Source: Manis javanica (lineage: Eukaryota > Chordata > Mammalia > Pholidota > Manidae). From it: a stretch of DNA of 64,000 bases. Under the pieces are notes generated by a model, which worked only from the letters and a program-made list of their open reading frames with translations, did no database searches and was not told the DNA's origin. The stretch spans positions 87,778,001-87,842,000 of the forward strand of contig NC_133157.1 in assembly GCF_040802235.1 (NCBI RefSeq), given 5' to 3'. Position 1 is the stretch's first letter; each line of letters starts with the position of its first letter. The position numbers were made by a program, and so were the translations under genes. This document shows positions 1 to 8,814 of the stretch, one piece after another.

Positions 1-306
1 GGGGGCCCGTCCCTCTAAGGCTTCCAAAAAGCGCTCGCCAAAAAAAAAAAAAAAAAAACCGCTCCGGTTTCTCTCCACCCGCCGGGAGCCGGGGGGAGGG
101 GCGCTCGGGTCCCGCCGGGCCGGGGCTTGTATCTTACCCCCTTCGCAAGGCGCTGGTTCCTTGCAGGTGTGGATGTGGTCTGGATGTTGTCCTGTGTCCT
201 GTGGTCTCTATTTTAGGAAGATTTTTCTTTGTTATATTTTCATAGCTCTATGTGTTTTTGGGAGGAGATTTCCACTGCTCTCCTCACACCGCCATCTTGG
301 CTCCGC
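1..306 (-). mobile_element. 5' end of a young L1, continuing off the left edge
   Basis: On the minus strand this reads inward from the first base of an L1 5' UTR. The first bases (297-306 and just below) give GGGGCGGAGCCAAGATGGCG, which contains the YY1-type core CAAGATGGC known at L1 5' ends. The same segment, much decayed, ends the long L1 at about 32.87 kb. Positions 60-150 are rich in CpG, whereas the homologous stretch at 32.58-32.68 kb has lost most of its CpGs, so this copy is probably young. The ORFs would lie left of the window and cannot be assessed. An A19 run lies at 40-58. Confidence 0.8.
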
Positions 307-448
307 CCCTATTTTATTCTTTTTGATGCAATTGTGAATGGAATTGTTTTCCTGATTTCTCTTTCTATTAATTCATTGTTAGTGTATAGGAAAGCCACAG
401 ATTTCTGTGTGTTAATTTTGTATCCTGCAGCTTTGCTGTATTCTGATA

Positions 449-826
449 TCAGTTCTGGAGTTTTGGAGTGGAGTCTGTAGGGTTTTTTATGTACAATATC
501 ATGTCATCTGCAAATAGTGACAGTTTGAGTTCTTTACCAATTTGGATTCCTTGTATTTGTTTGTTTTGTCTAATTGCCGTGGCTAGAACCTCCAGTACTA
601 TGTTGAATAACAGTGGGGAGAGTGGGCATCCCTGTCTTGTTCCCGATCTCAGAGGAAAAGCTTTCAGCTTCTCGCTGTTCCATATAATGTTGGCTGTGGG
701 TTTATCATAAATGGCCTTTATCATGTTGAGGTACTTGCCCTCTATTCCCATTTTGTTGAGAGTTTTTATCATGAATTGGTGTTGAATTTTGTCGAATGCT
801 TTTTCAGCATCTATGGAGATGATCAT
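449..826 (-). pseudogene. L1 ORF2 reverse transcriptase core (broken)
   Basis: An open segment of 125 codons covers the RT palm of L1 ORF2p. The FADDMILY catalytic motif (two metal-binding aspartates) falls at about 503-514, preceded by the conserved [11 protein letters not shown] block. Reverse transcriptase copies L1 RNA at the nicked target. The reading frame is cut off on both sides, downstream by the inserted L1 at 306, so this is a remnant. Confidence 0.85.
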
Positions 827-1618
827 GTGGTTTTTGTCCTTCTTTTTGTTGATGTGGTGGATGTTGTTGATGGATTTTCAAATGTTGTACCATCCTTGCA
901 TCCCTGGGATGAATCCCACTTGGTCATGGTGTATGATCCTTTTGATGTATTTTTGAATTCAGTTTGCTAATATTTTGTTGAGTATTTTTGCATCTACATT
1001 CATCAGGGATATTGGTGTGTTGTTTTCTTTTTTGGTGGGGTGTTTGCCTTTTGGTGTTAGGGTGATGTTGACTTCATAGAATGAGTTTCTGAGTATTCCC
1101 TCCTCTTCTATTTTTTGGAAAACTTTAAGGAGAATGTGTATTATGTCTTCTCTGTATGTCTGATAAAATTCCGAGGTAAATCCATCTGGCCGCGAGTTTT
1201 GTTCTTGGGTAGTTTTTTAATTACTGCTTCCATTTCTTTGCTGGTAATTGGTTTGTTTAGATTTTGTGTTTCTTCCTTGGTCAGTCTTGGAAGGTTGTAT
1301 TTTTCTAGGAATGTGTCCATTTCTTCTAGGTTTTCCAGCTTCTTAGCATATAGGGTTTCATAGTCTCCAATAATTCTTTGTATTTCTGTTGGGTCCGTCG
1401 TGATGTTTCCTTTCTCGTTTCTGATTCTGTTGATGTGTGTTGATTCTCTTTTTCTCTTAATAAGTCTGGCTAGAGGCTTATCTATTTTGTTTATTTTCTC
1501 AAAGAACCAGCTCTTGGTTGCAGTGATTTTTTCTATTGTTTTATTCTTCTCTGATCTTTATTATGTCCCTCCTTCTGCTGACTTCAGGCCTTATTTGTTC
1601 TTCTTTTTCCAATTTTGA

Positions 1619-2596
1619 TTATTGTAATGTTAGACTATTCATTTGGGTTTGTTCTTCCTTCTTTAAATATGCCTGTATTGCTATATACTTTCCTCTTAAG
1701 ACTGCTTTTGCTGCATCCCACAGAAGTTGGGGCTTTGTGTTGTTGTTGTCATTTATTTCCATATATTGCTGGATCTCCATTTTAGTTTGGTTGTTGATCT
1801 GTTGACTATTTAGGAGTGTGTTGTTAAGCCTCCATGTGTTTGTGAGCCTTTTTGCTTTCTTTGTACAATTTATTTCTAATTTTATACCTTTGTGGTCTGA
1901 AAAGTTGGTTGGTAGAATTTTAATCTTTTTGAATTTCCTGAGGCTCTTTTTGTGGCCTAGTATGTGGTCTATTCTGGAGAATGTTCCATGTGTACTTGAG
2001 AAGAATGTGTATCCTGTTGCTTTGAGGTGTAGAGTTCTATCGATGTGTATTAGGTCCATCTGTTCTCTTGTGTTGTTCAGTGCCTCTGTGTCCTTACTTA
2101 TTTTCTGTCTGGTAGATCTGTCCTTTGGAGTGAATGGTGTATTGAAGTCTCCTAAAATGAATGCATTGCATTCTGTTTCATCCTTTAGTTCTGTTAGTAT
2201 TTGTTTCACATATGCTGGTGCTCCTGTGTTTGGTGCATATATATTTATAAGGGTTATATCCTCTTGTTGGACTGAGCCCTTTATCATTATGTAATGTCTT
2301 TCTTTATCTCTTGTTAATTTCTTTGTTTTGAAGTCTATTTTGTCTGGTACTAGTACTGCAACCCCTGCTTTTTTCTCCCTATTGTTAGCATGAAATACCT
2401 TTTTCCATCCCTTGACTTTTAGTCTGTGCATTTCTTTGGGTTTAAGGTGAGTCTCTTGTAAGCAGCATATAGATGGGTCTTGTTTTTTTATCCATTCAGT
2501 GACTCTATGTCTTTTGATTGGTGCATTAAGTCCATTTACATTTAGGGTGATTATTGATAGGTATGTGCTTATTGCTATTTCTGACTTTAGATTCAT
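1619..2596 (-). pseudogene. L1 ORF2 APE-type endonuclease domain, frame still open
   Basis: This gives about 325 open codons from the likely ORF2 start Met at 2596; an in-frame extension to 2653 adds 19 codons that do not resemble ORF2. Residues matching the L1 endonuclease catalytic set are visible: NGLN near residue 21, QETH near 48, NIYAPN, GDFNT, SRIDHIL and SDHKGI. In L1 this domain nicks target DNA at TTTT/AA-like sites. The open frame stops in the EN-RT linker and the RT lies in another frame, so the element is dead. An intact domain in a broken element may simply reflect limited age. Confidence 0.85.
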
Positions 2597-2737
2597 GGTT
2601 ACTAAAGGTTCCAGGTTACTTTCCTTACTATATAAGAGTCTAACGTAACTCACTTAGTATGCTGTTAGAAACACATTTCCTGTTGCTCTCTCAGGATTAG
2701 TTGTGCCAATTAAATTTTCTAATTGTTTCCAGTTTTA

Positions 2738-2783
2738 GGAGGAAGCCTCTGTCTCTCCTCTCACACTGCCATCTTTCAAGTTA
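2738..2783 (-). mobile_element. Possible remnant of an L1 5' terminus
   Basis: On the minus strand this reads AAGATGGCAGTGTGAGGAG, followed by a tract ending in TTCCTCC. It resembles the first about 45 bases of the L1 5' UTR seen at 255-306 and 32.81-32.87 kb. It lies only about 140 bases upstream of the ORF2 start at 2596, which leaves no room for ORF1. It is either the 5' end of an internally deleted L1 or an unrelated short fragment. Confidence 0.4.
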
Positions 2784-2879
2784 GGCTTTTTTTAAGTGAG
2801 TACATAAATGGATCTTATGTATATCCATTTTCTTTTTTCATGTGGATAAGGCTTTCTGATGTTCTTAGCAAGTATGTCT

Positions 2880-4938
2880 TTTTTTCTTTTCGTATTAAGA
2901 TATCATTGAAATATGCTCTTATGAAGGTTTTGCGAGAAAAACAGTCTGGTTACTACATTCACCCATTATTAACTCCCCACTTATATCCCATTGCAGTCAC
3001 TGTCCATCAGCATAGTAAGATGCCACAGAGTCCCTGCTTGTCTTCTCTATACTAAACTGACTTCCTCGTGACCCCAAACACACTATGTGCATTAATTATA
3101 ATACCCCTCAATAACCTTCTCCCTCCCTTGTCATCCACATCCACCCTCCCCACTCCTCCCCTTTGGTAACCGTTAGGCCTTTCTTGGAGACTGTGAGTCA
3201 GCTGCTATTTTGTTCTTTCAGTTCATTGTTATACTCCACAAAATGGTATTTGTTTTTCTCTGCCTGACTTATTTCACTGAGTATAATACCATCTAACCCC
3301 ATCCATGTTGTTGGAAATGGTAGGATTTGTTTCTTTCTTATGGCTGAATAGTACTCCATTGTGTATATGTACCACATCTTCTTAATGCATTCATCTACTG
3401 ATGGACACTTAGGTTGCTTCCATATCTTGGCTATTGTAAATAGTGCAGCCATAAACATAGGGGTGCATATGTCTTTTTGAGTCTGAGAGGTTGTAGTCTT
3501 TGAGTAAATTCAACGAGTGGGCTTCCCAAGTCAAATGGTATTTCTGTTTTTAGTTTTTTGAGGAACCTCCATATTGCTTTCCACAATGGTTGAACTAGCT
3601 TGCATTCCCACCAGCAGTGTAGGAGGGTTCCCCTTTATCCGCATACTCGCCAGCATTTGTTCTTAGTCTTTTCGATGCTGGCCATCCTTACTGGTGTGAG
3701 GTGATATCTCATTGTCGTTTTAATTTGCACTTCTCTGATGATTAGTGATGTGGAGCATCTTTTCATGTGTCTGTTGGCCATCTGAATTTCTTCTTTGGAG
3801 AACTGTCTCTTCATATCCTCTGCCTATGTTTTCATCGGGTTATTTGCTTTTTTGGGTGTTGAGGCATGTATGTTCTTTATATGTTTTGGATGTTAACCCC
3901 TTGTCGGATATGTCATTTACAGATATATTCTCCCATACCATGGATGCCTTTTTGTTCAGCTGAATGGTGTCCTTTGCTGTACAGAAGCATTTTAGCTTGA
4001 TGGAGTCCCATTTGTTCATTTTTTATTTTGTTTCCCTTGCCCAGGGAGCTATTTTCATGAGGAAGTTGCTCATGTTTATATTCAAGAGATTTTTGCCTAT
4101 TTTTTTTCCTAAGAGTTTTATGGTTTCATGACTTACATTCAGGTCTTTGATCCATTTCAGGTTTACTTTTGTGTATGGAGTTAGATAATGATTCCAGTTT
4201 CATTCTCTTGCATGTAGCTGTCCAGTTTTGCCAACACCAGTTGTTGAAGAGGCTGTTATTTCCCCCATTGTATATCCATAGCTCCTTTATCATATACTAA
4301 TTGAGCATATATGCCTGGCTTTATATCAGGGCTCTCTAGTCTGTTCCATTGGTCTCTGTGTCTGTTCTTGTGCCAGTACCAAATTGTCTTGATTACTGTG
4401 GTTTTGTAGTAGAGCTTGAAGTTGGAGAGCATAATCCCCCCTGCTTTATTCTTCCTTCTCAGGATTGCTTTGGCTATTGGGGGTCTTTTGTGGTTCCATA
4501 TGAATATTAGAACTATTTGCTCTAGTTTGTTGAAGAATGCTCTTGGTATTTTGATAGGGATGGCGTTGAATCGTAGATTGCTTTAGGCAGGATGGCCATT
4601 TTGGCAATATTAATTCTTCCTATCCGTGAGCATAGGATGTGTTTCTATTCATTGATATCTTCTTTAATTTCTCTCATGATTGTCTTGTCATTTTCAGAGT
4701 ATAAGTCTTTCACTTCCTTGGTTAGGTTTATTCCTAGGTACTTTATTCTTTTTGATGCAATTGTGAATGGAATTGTTTTTCTGATTTCTCTTTCACCTAG
4801 TTCATCTCTAGTATATAGGAATGCAACAGATTTCTGTATATTAATTTTATTTCCTGCAACTTTGCTGAATTCGGATATTAGACCTAGTAATTTTTGAGTG
4901 GACTCTTTTGGGTTTTTTATGTTCAATATCATGTCATC
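2880..4938 (-). mobile_element. 5'-truncated L1 (3' UTR to RT domain)
   Basis: Minus-strand L1 with its 3' UTR at 2.9-3.2 kb, the ORF2 C-terminus at 3.2-3.46 kb, and ORF2 up to the RT motif, where it stops at about 4938. The 3' UTR matches those at 24.2 and 26.25 kb. The 5' truncation point directly abuts the mitochondrial insertion. Several frameshifts break ORF2. Confidence 0.88.
3198..3458 (-). pseudogene. L1 ORF2 C-terminal segment
   Basis: An 86-codon segment ends the ORF2 frame. It contains the conserved block IYTMEYYSAIRKKQ and the preceding [10 protein letters not shown] stretch found in the same place in other L1s here (24.5-24.87 and 26.57-26.85 kb). Upstream frames are broken, so it is a remnant. 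Confidence 0.85.
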
Positions 4939-4939
4939 T

Positions 4940-5705
4940 ACCGCCCTTTGGTACTTAACTTTCATAAGGACATATGTCTTATTGTGTTCTATAAGAAAAT
5001 GTACTCCACTGCTTCCGGTCCCACAGGCTACACGTTGCCCTTATGTATTTATGACTCATTTGTGGGCTCACTGCCCTTCCCTTTGGGGTTTGCTGAGATG
5101 GCAGGATACAGGCTGTGTTAGCAAGGGCTGGTGAGTTTCATTCAGCCTTATCAATGAGAGAAAAGGCTTCTTTAGGAGGATATAAAGCACTGCCAAGTCC
5201 GTTGACTTGTAAGCTGTTGGTAGTTGTACTCTGGTGAATAATTTTGTTATACCGAATTATTTATTTAGGTTTAGGGCTAATCATAGTGAGGTGTCTAATC
5301 CCAGTTTTAATCTTTGCTATTTTGTTTCAGTTGCGTAAGGGTGCTTTCATTGTGAATTTGTACCTAACTATGGCTTAACTTTAATTAAAATCCATTTTAA
5401 CACTCTTTAGGCTGCTTTTCTATTAACTTGGGTTATTCATAAGACTGTGGTGGTTGGCATGAAATTTATCAAACCTTGATAACTAAGTCGAACTCTTGTT
5501 GATGGCTTAATAATTCTCAGTGCTGTTTCCTATAGGGGTGGTGTTAAGCAAGGTGTCATGATCTGCCTTAGAAAGCGTAGCATGTTGGCTGCCCGCTCCT
5601 TTCAGTCTTCAGGCTAGTTGATTAGAGGGCTTTTCACCGGAGGGCAGCTACTTGCAAGTGTAATTTTGTTAAAAACTCATAGAAAGGCTGGGACCAAACC
5701 TATTT
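4940..5705 (-). pseudogene. MT-RNR1: Mitochondrial 12S rRNA, 5' about three quarters (NUMT copy)
   Basis: On the minus strand the 5' end reads AAATAGGTTTGGTCC directly after tRNA-Phe. The strongly conserved 12S segment ACTGGGATTAGA follows at about 5305-5318, and the TGCTTTATATCC segment near 5180. The copy ends at about 4940 inside the GAAACTTAAGGG-like region, so the 3' end of 12S and everything beyond it are absent. In mitochondria this is the small-subunit ribosomal RNA; here it is non-functional nuclear DNA. Confidence 0.93.
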
Positions 5706-5771
5706 GTTCATGGAACAGGTGTGCTACTCTAGGCATTTTCTGTGGCTTGCTTTGTTGGATAACTACATGAC
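5706..5771 (-). pseudogene. MT-TF: Mitochondrial tRNA-Phe copy
   Basis: A 66-base match lies immediately upstream of 12S, as in vertebrate mtDNA. The minus strand carries the recognisable AAAGCAAGCCACAGAAAATG core, including the GAA anticodon loop. Several acceptor and T-arm positions differ from a typical mammalian tRNA-Phe, as expected for a decayed NUMT. Confidence 0.88.
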
Positions 5772-6661
5772 CTGAGTTTTGTGGGGCATATAGGGAGGAA
5801 CATTTTATATTCAGAATCTATATAAAAATTAAGCCCTAGTGATTTGATCTAACAGACTTACTCACTTTAATCGCAACATTCCAGTTGAATTTCATACATT
5901 AAGTGCAGCTTGTTATAAAGACGCTTACTCATATGTATCTGGATCCCTAAGTATTTTGCAGGTAGGCAAAGAGTAGGCCTGGGAATTGAATCTCAGGGTT
6001 TTTGGGCTTGATACCAGTTACTTACAGCATGTTTAGTGCTTCCATGTGCTCATCCTTGTTTTGGGAATTTGACAAGATATTTAATACATGTGGGGTATAT
6101 TTGGGGGGTAGTAGGGTTCAAGCTAACTATATGGGTGTTTATTAGATTAAGTTAATGACCGCAGGTATGTATAGCTATTAGAGTAAGTATTACAACTACT
6201 GTGGTGGCCACCACGATTAACACTGCATGTATGTCTACATCTATTCCTATGTTTTCTCATATACATACAGCTACATTTACTTCTATGTCTATGTCTAGAA
6301 TATGCATATTTTTTTGTAAAGTCTATATGTCCTGTAGGCATTGACTGAATAACAACACCTGAAGGTTTATATGTACAACTCACAGTTCAATTAAAGTTTA
6401 GCTGCAAGTTATTTGCTTGAGTTTGGGCCTCAGACAGACAGTGAGTCGAAGCATCCCCCAAACTAAAAAATACCCGAAGAATGACAGCACGGTTTTGTGT
6501 GAGCCTGGTTTGATTAGTCACTAATCCACTGATATATCTTATTTAAGAGGAACGAATGAGTGATTCCAAAAGAGATGGTCCTGAAGTGAGAAATGGATGC
6601 CAGATATAATTCAGTTTAGCTACCCCACCGTCAGTGGGCCCACAGTGAGAAGAGGGACACG
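5772..6661 (-). other. Mitochondrial control region (D-loop), 3' part
   Basis: On the minus strand the central conserved domain is clear at 6.45-6.65 kb: a CTTCAGGACCATCTC segment, AAATAAGATATATC, GACTAATCAAACCAGGCTC and a TATTTTTTAGTTTGGGGG tract. CSB1-like TCAATGCCTACAGGACATA lies at about 6320-6345, a CSB2-like C-run near 6090-6110 and CSB3-like AAGCCCAAAAACC near 6000. The 5' hypervariable part with the termination-associated sequences is absent. Confidence 0.88.
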
Positions 6662-7327
6662 ATTGTGGAAGGAATTTCATTGGAGTTCAATGTGATTCCT
6701 GTTGGACTGTTGGATCTGGTTTCATGTAGAAGTAGAAGGTATATTCCTGTGCCCAGAATAATAAAGGGAAGAATAAAACGGAAGGCTGAGGTTCAGGTGA
6801 GGGTGGCCTTGTCTCCTGAGAAGCCACCCCAGAGCCATTCTAGTCGGTTTGTGCCAACTTACGAGACAGCTGAAAGGATTCGGGTAACGGCTGTTGGCCC
6901 TCGGGAAGACTATTGTGCTCACATTATGCTGTTTATAAGGTGCGACATTTATTCTCAGGAATGCTGTTCCTATTACTGTAAATAATAAGACGCTCCCAAT
7001 GTTTGAAGTTCCATTATATGTATAGGATCCATAATCTAAGCCTCGCCCAATGTGCATAAATAAGCAGATGAAAACAACATGTGCCCCATGAGCAATTCAC
7101 CCATTACTGGATGTCCCAGCTGATGTGTGCTGCTGATGAGAATGCAGTTAGTGTATCTGCTGTATAGGGCATTGCCAGAAAAAGGCCTGGTAAGATTTGT
7201 GGAATCAAGCAGATCCCTAAGAGTGAGCTAAAGTTTCATCATGCTGAGGTAATAGATGGGGAGGGTAGGTCAGTGAATAAGTTGTTGATAATTTGAATTA
7301 GGGGTGAAGTTTTCAGATGTTGGTCAC
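6662..7327 (-). pseudogene. MT-CYB: Mitochondrial cytochrome b, 5' 58% (NUMT copy)
   Basis: About 222 of the usual 379 codons are present. Translation with frame changes gives recognisable cytochrome b blocks: TNIRKLHPLI at the start, [23 protein letters not shown] and GGF/DKATL-like residues. The copy then breaks at the residues corresponding to IPFHP (about codon 222). The initiation codon has become GTG (7325-7327). Internal stops and frameshifts are present. In mitochondria the protein is the quinol-oxidising subunit of complex III. Confidence 0.93.
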
Positions 7328-7330
7328 TAA

Positions 7331-7399
7331 GTTCTTAGAGTTGAATTACAATGATAATTTTTCATGCCGTTGTCTGTGGATCAAGACCATGTAGGAATA
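7331..7399 (+). pseudogene. MT-TE: Mitochondrial tRNA-Glu copy
   Basis: A 69-base match starts GTTCTTAGAGTTGAATTACA and contains the TTTTTCATGCCGTTG anticodon-loop region, ending AGGAATA. Its place between cytb and ND6, and its strand, match mtDNA. Three bases separate it from the cytb start. It is a NUMT copy, not a nuclear tRNA gene: it lacks the nuclear A-box and B-box sequence pattern. Confidence 0.9.
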
Positions 7400-7923
7400 A
7401 TGATGGTATACGTTGTGTTTATTTCAAGTACGATCTTTGAAATGAGTTCCTTAAATTTTTCTTCAAAACCTCCTGTTTATGGTAGGCTTGGGTTGATTTT
7501 AAGTGGCGGGGTTGTCTACAGAATTGTAATTAATTTAGTGGCACTTTCTTAGCTTTAATAGTATTTTGTATTTATCTTGAGAGGATGTTGGTTTTGAATA
7601 CACAGCAGCCCTAGCTACTGAGGAGTACCCTGAGGTTTGAATATGCAGTATCACTCTCTACTGGGGACACGTGTGGGGGTGTTGAAGGAGATTCTGTTGG
7701 TATATTTTGTGTTGAAAAATGAGGAATGAAAGCTCGTGTTTGAGTTCCATTGTCCAGGGCATTGGGTTATTTATTAGATACTAGGGATTCTGGGTTTTTC
7801 AGTCAGGAGGCCATGGGGACTGCTGCTTTATATAGTTATGGGACTGGGCTTGTGATTGTGACAGAGTGGTGGTCCCTGTTGGTTTGTGCTGTGGTAATCA
7901 TGTAGGTTACTTGAGGGAATTCA
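7400..7923 (+). pseudogene. MT-ND6: Mitochondrial ND6 copy
   Basis: It starts ATGATGGTATACGTTGTG directly after tRNA-Glu, as in mammalian mtDNA, and ends near GTTACTTGAGGGAATTCAG, which matches the usual ND6 terminus. At about 524 bp it is close to the normal 525-528 bp. In-frame stops, for example in the TAG near 7552 (mitochondrial code), break the reading frame. ND6 is a membrane subunit of complex I, L-strand encoded, which explains the plus strand here. Confidence 0.9.
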
Positions 7924-8285
7924 GTATTATTGGGGCTGGAATGATTGTTATCAGGAAGGATATGCAGTATAGTTAGATAAGGCCTTTCTGGTTTGATACC
8001 AGCAGCGAGACTTTTAGGTGAAAATGTGAATGGACTTTGACACCTTCTCATCAAGTCAGGTCTAGTAGCAGGGATGCTGAGTTTTGGCCTTTTGTCAGAG
8101 TGCTAAGTGGTCGTACACAGTGTACAACTGTAGAGAAATAGCCCAGTAGCTTAGAAAATTTGAAGAGATGTGAAGGGAGTTGAATATTAGGCCTTGTGTT
8201 AGAGCACAGAGGTGTAACACTGGTATAAATCCTTGGATTGTGGCGGGCAATTAGGACTGTGAGTTTTAGGAGCGAGCATATTTCT
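7915..8285 (-). pseudogene. MT-ND5: Mitochondrial ND5, 3' end (NUMT copy)
   Basis: The minus strand encodes a stretch matching the ND5 C-terminal region: a FSKLLGYF segment, then QNSASLLLDLT, both typical of mammalian ND5 near its end. It adjoins the ND6 3' end on the opposite strand, as in mtDNA. Only about 370 of some 1,800 bp are present. The frame is lost after LLLDLT. Similarity fades at about 8260-8300, taken as the NUMT edge. Confidence 0.85.
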
Positions 8286-8814
8286 ACTGCACCTCTGGGG
8301 TCTTTAGGGCCCTCCACGGCCTTTGGGCCCAGGCCATGCTCTCCCCAGGTCACTCGCAGCCATTGATGGGCTGTCTGAGCAGGGCTCTCCCTGCCCTGTG
8401 TGGTGCTCGCCATAGGCCTGGCTGAGGCTTTGTCAGATTTGCCCTGATGTCTAAGTCTCGTGTTCCACCATCCTCCTCCTTCCCTATTCTCCTTTCGGGT
8501 GTCAGGCCTGCACCGGGTCAGACTGCTTCCCTGCCTACTCCTACTCCTTCATTTCTTTACCCTCCACAGGTGTTTCCCTGGCAAATCACTCACGTGTCTG
8601 ATTCCATGTTGGCCTCTGCTTCCAAGAGAATCTGAAGTGGTCCCCTAAGAAATCAAGAAGATTCCACTTGGGCTACACTAGACTCCATTCATCTTGTTAC
8701 CAGGCATAATGGTGACACGAAAGCTAGATTAATACTCAAGGCAGGGAAGGAAGGATGACCTTTGCCTCCCAATAATGAATGGCACAGTGAAGTGTATGAA
8801 TTAAACCTTGGGGA
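8286..8814. other. Unassigned sequence between NUMT and minisatellite
   Basis: I see no convincing coding sequence. Short open frames at 8447-8648 have no recognisable product. Part of it (8570-8640) has the flavour of an old interspersed repeat but I cannot name the family. Confidence 0.5.

Larger units (their letters stand above)
307..2700 (-). mobile_element. L1 fragment (ORF2 endonuclease and RT regions)
   Basis: Minus-strand L1 sequence from the ORF2 start (about 2596) to just past the RT catalytic motif, where it is interrupted at 306/307 by the young L1. The same sequence recurs at 28.06-30.37 kb and 4.74-4.94 kb, which supports the assignment. Frameshifts and stops separate the endonuclease part from the RT part, so it cannot make full ORF2p. 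No ORF1 follows upstream of ORF2 (see 2738-2783). Confidence 0.9.
4940..8285 (-). other. Nuclear mitochondrial insertion (NUMT), about 3.35 kb
   Basis: The segment reproduces mitochondrial gene order in reverse complement: part of 12S rRNA, tRNA-Phe, control region, cytb, tRNA-Glu, ND6 and the ND5 3' part. tRNA-Glu and ND6 are on the window plus strand and the others on the minus strand, exactly as on mtDNA. All protein frames carry stops or indels. The cytb 3' half, tRNA-Thr, tRNA-Pro and the 5' control region are missing between cytb and control region (about 6661). The left end abuts a truncated L1; the right end fades at about 8285. Confidence 0.95.

Noticed and set aside
6665-6985. 106-codon plus-strand open frame
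   Set aside because: It is antisense to the cytb copy in the NUMT.
7331-7399. tRNA-Glu as a functional nuclear tRNA gene
   Set aside because: It is a mitochondrial-type tRNA lying in a decayed NUMT, with neighbouring mitochondrial genes all broken.
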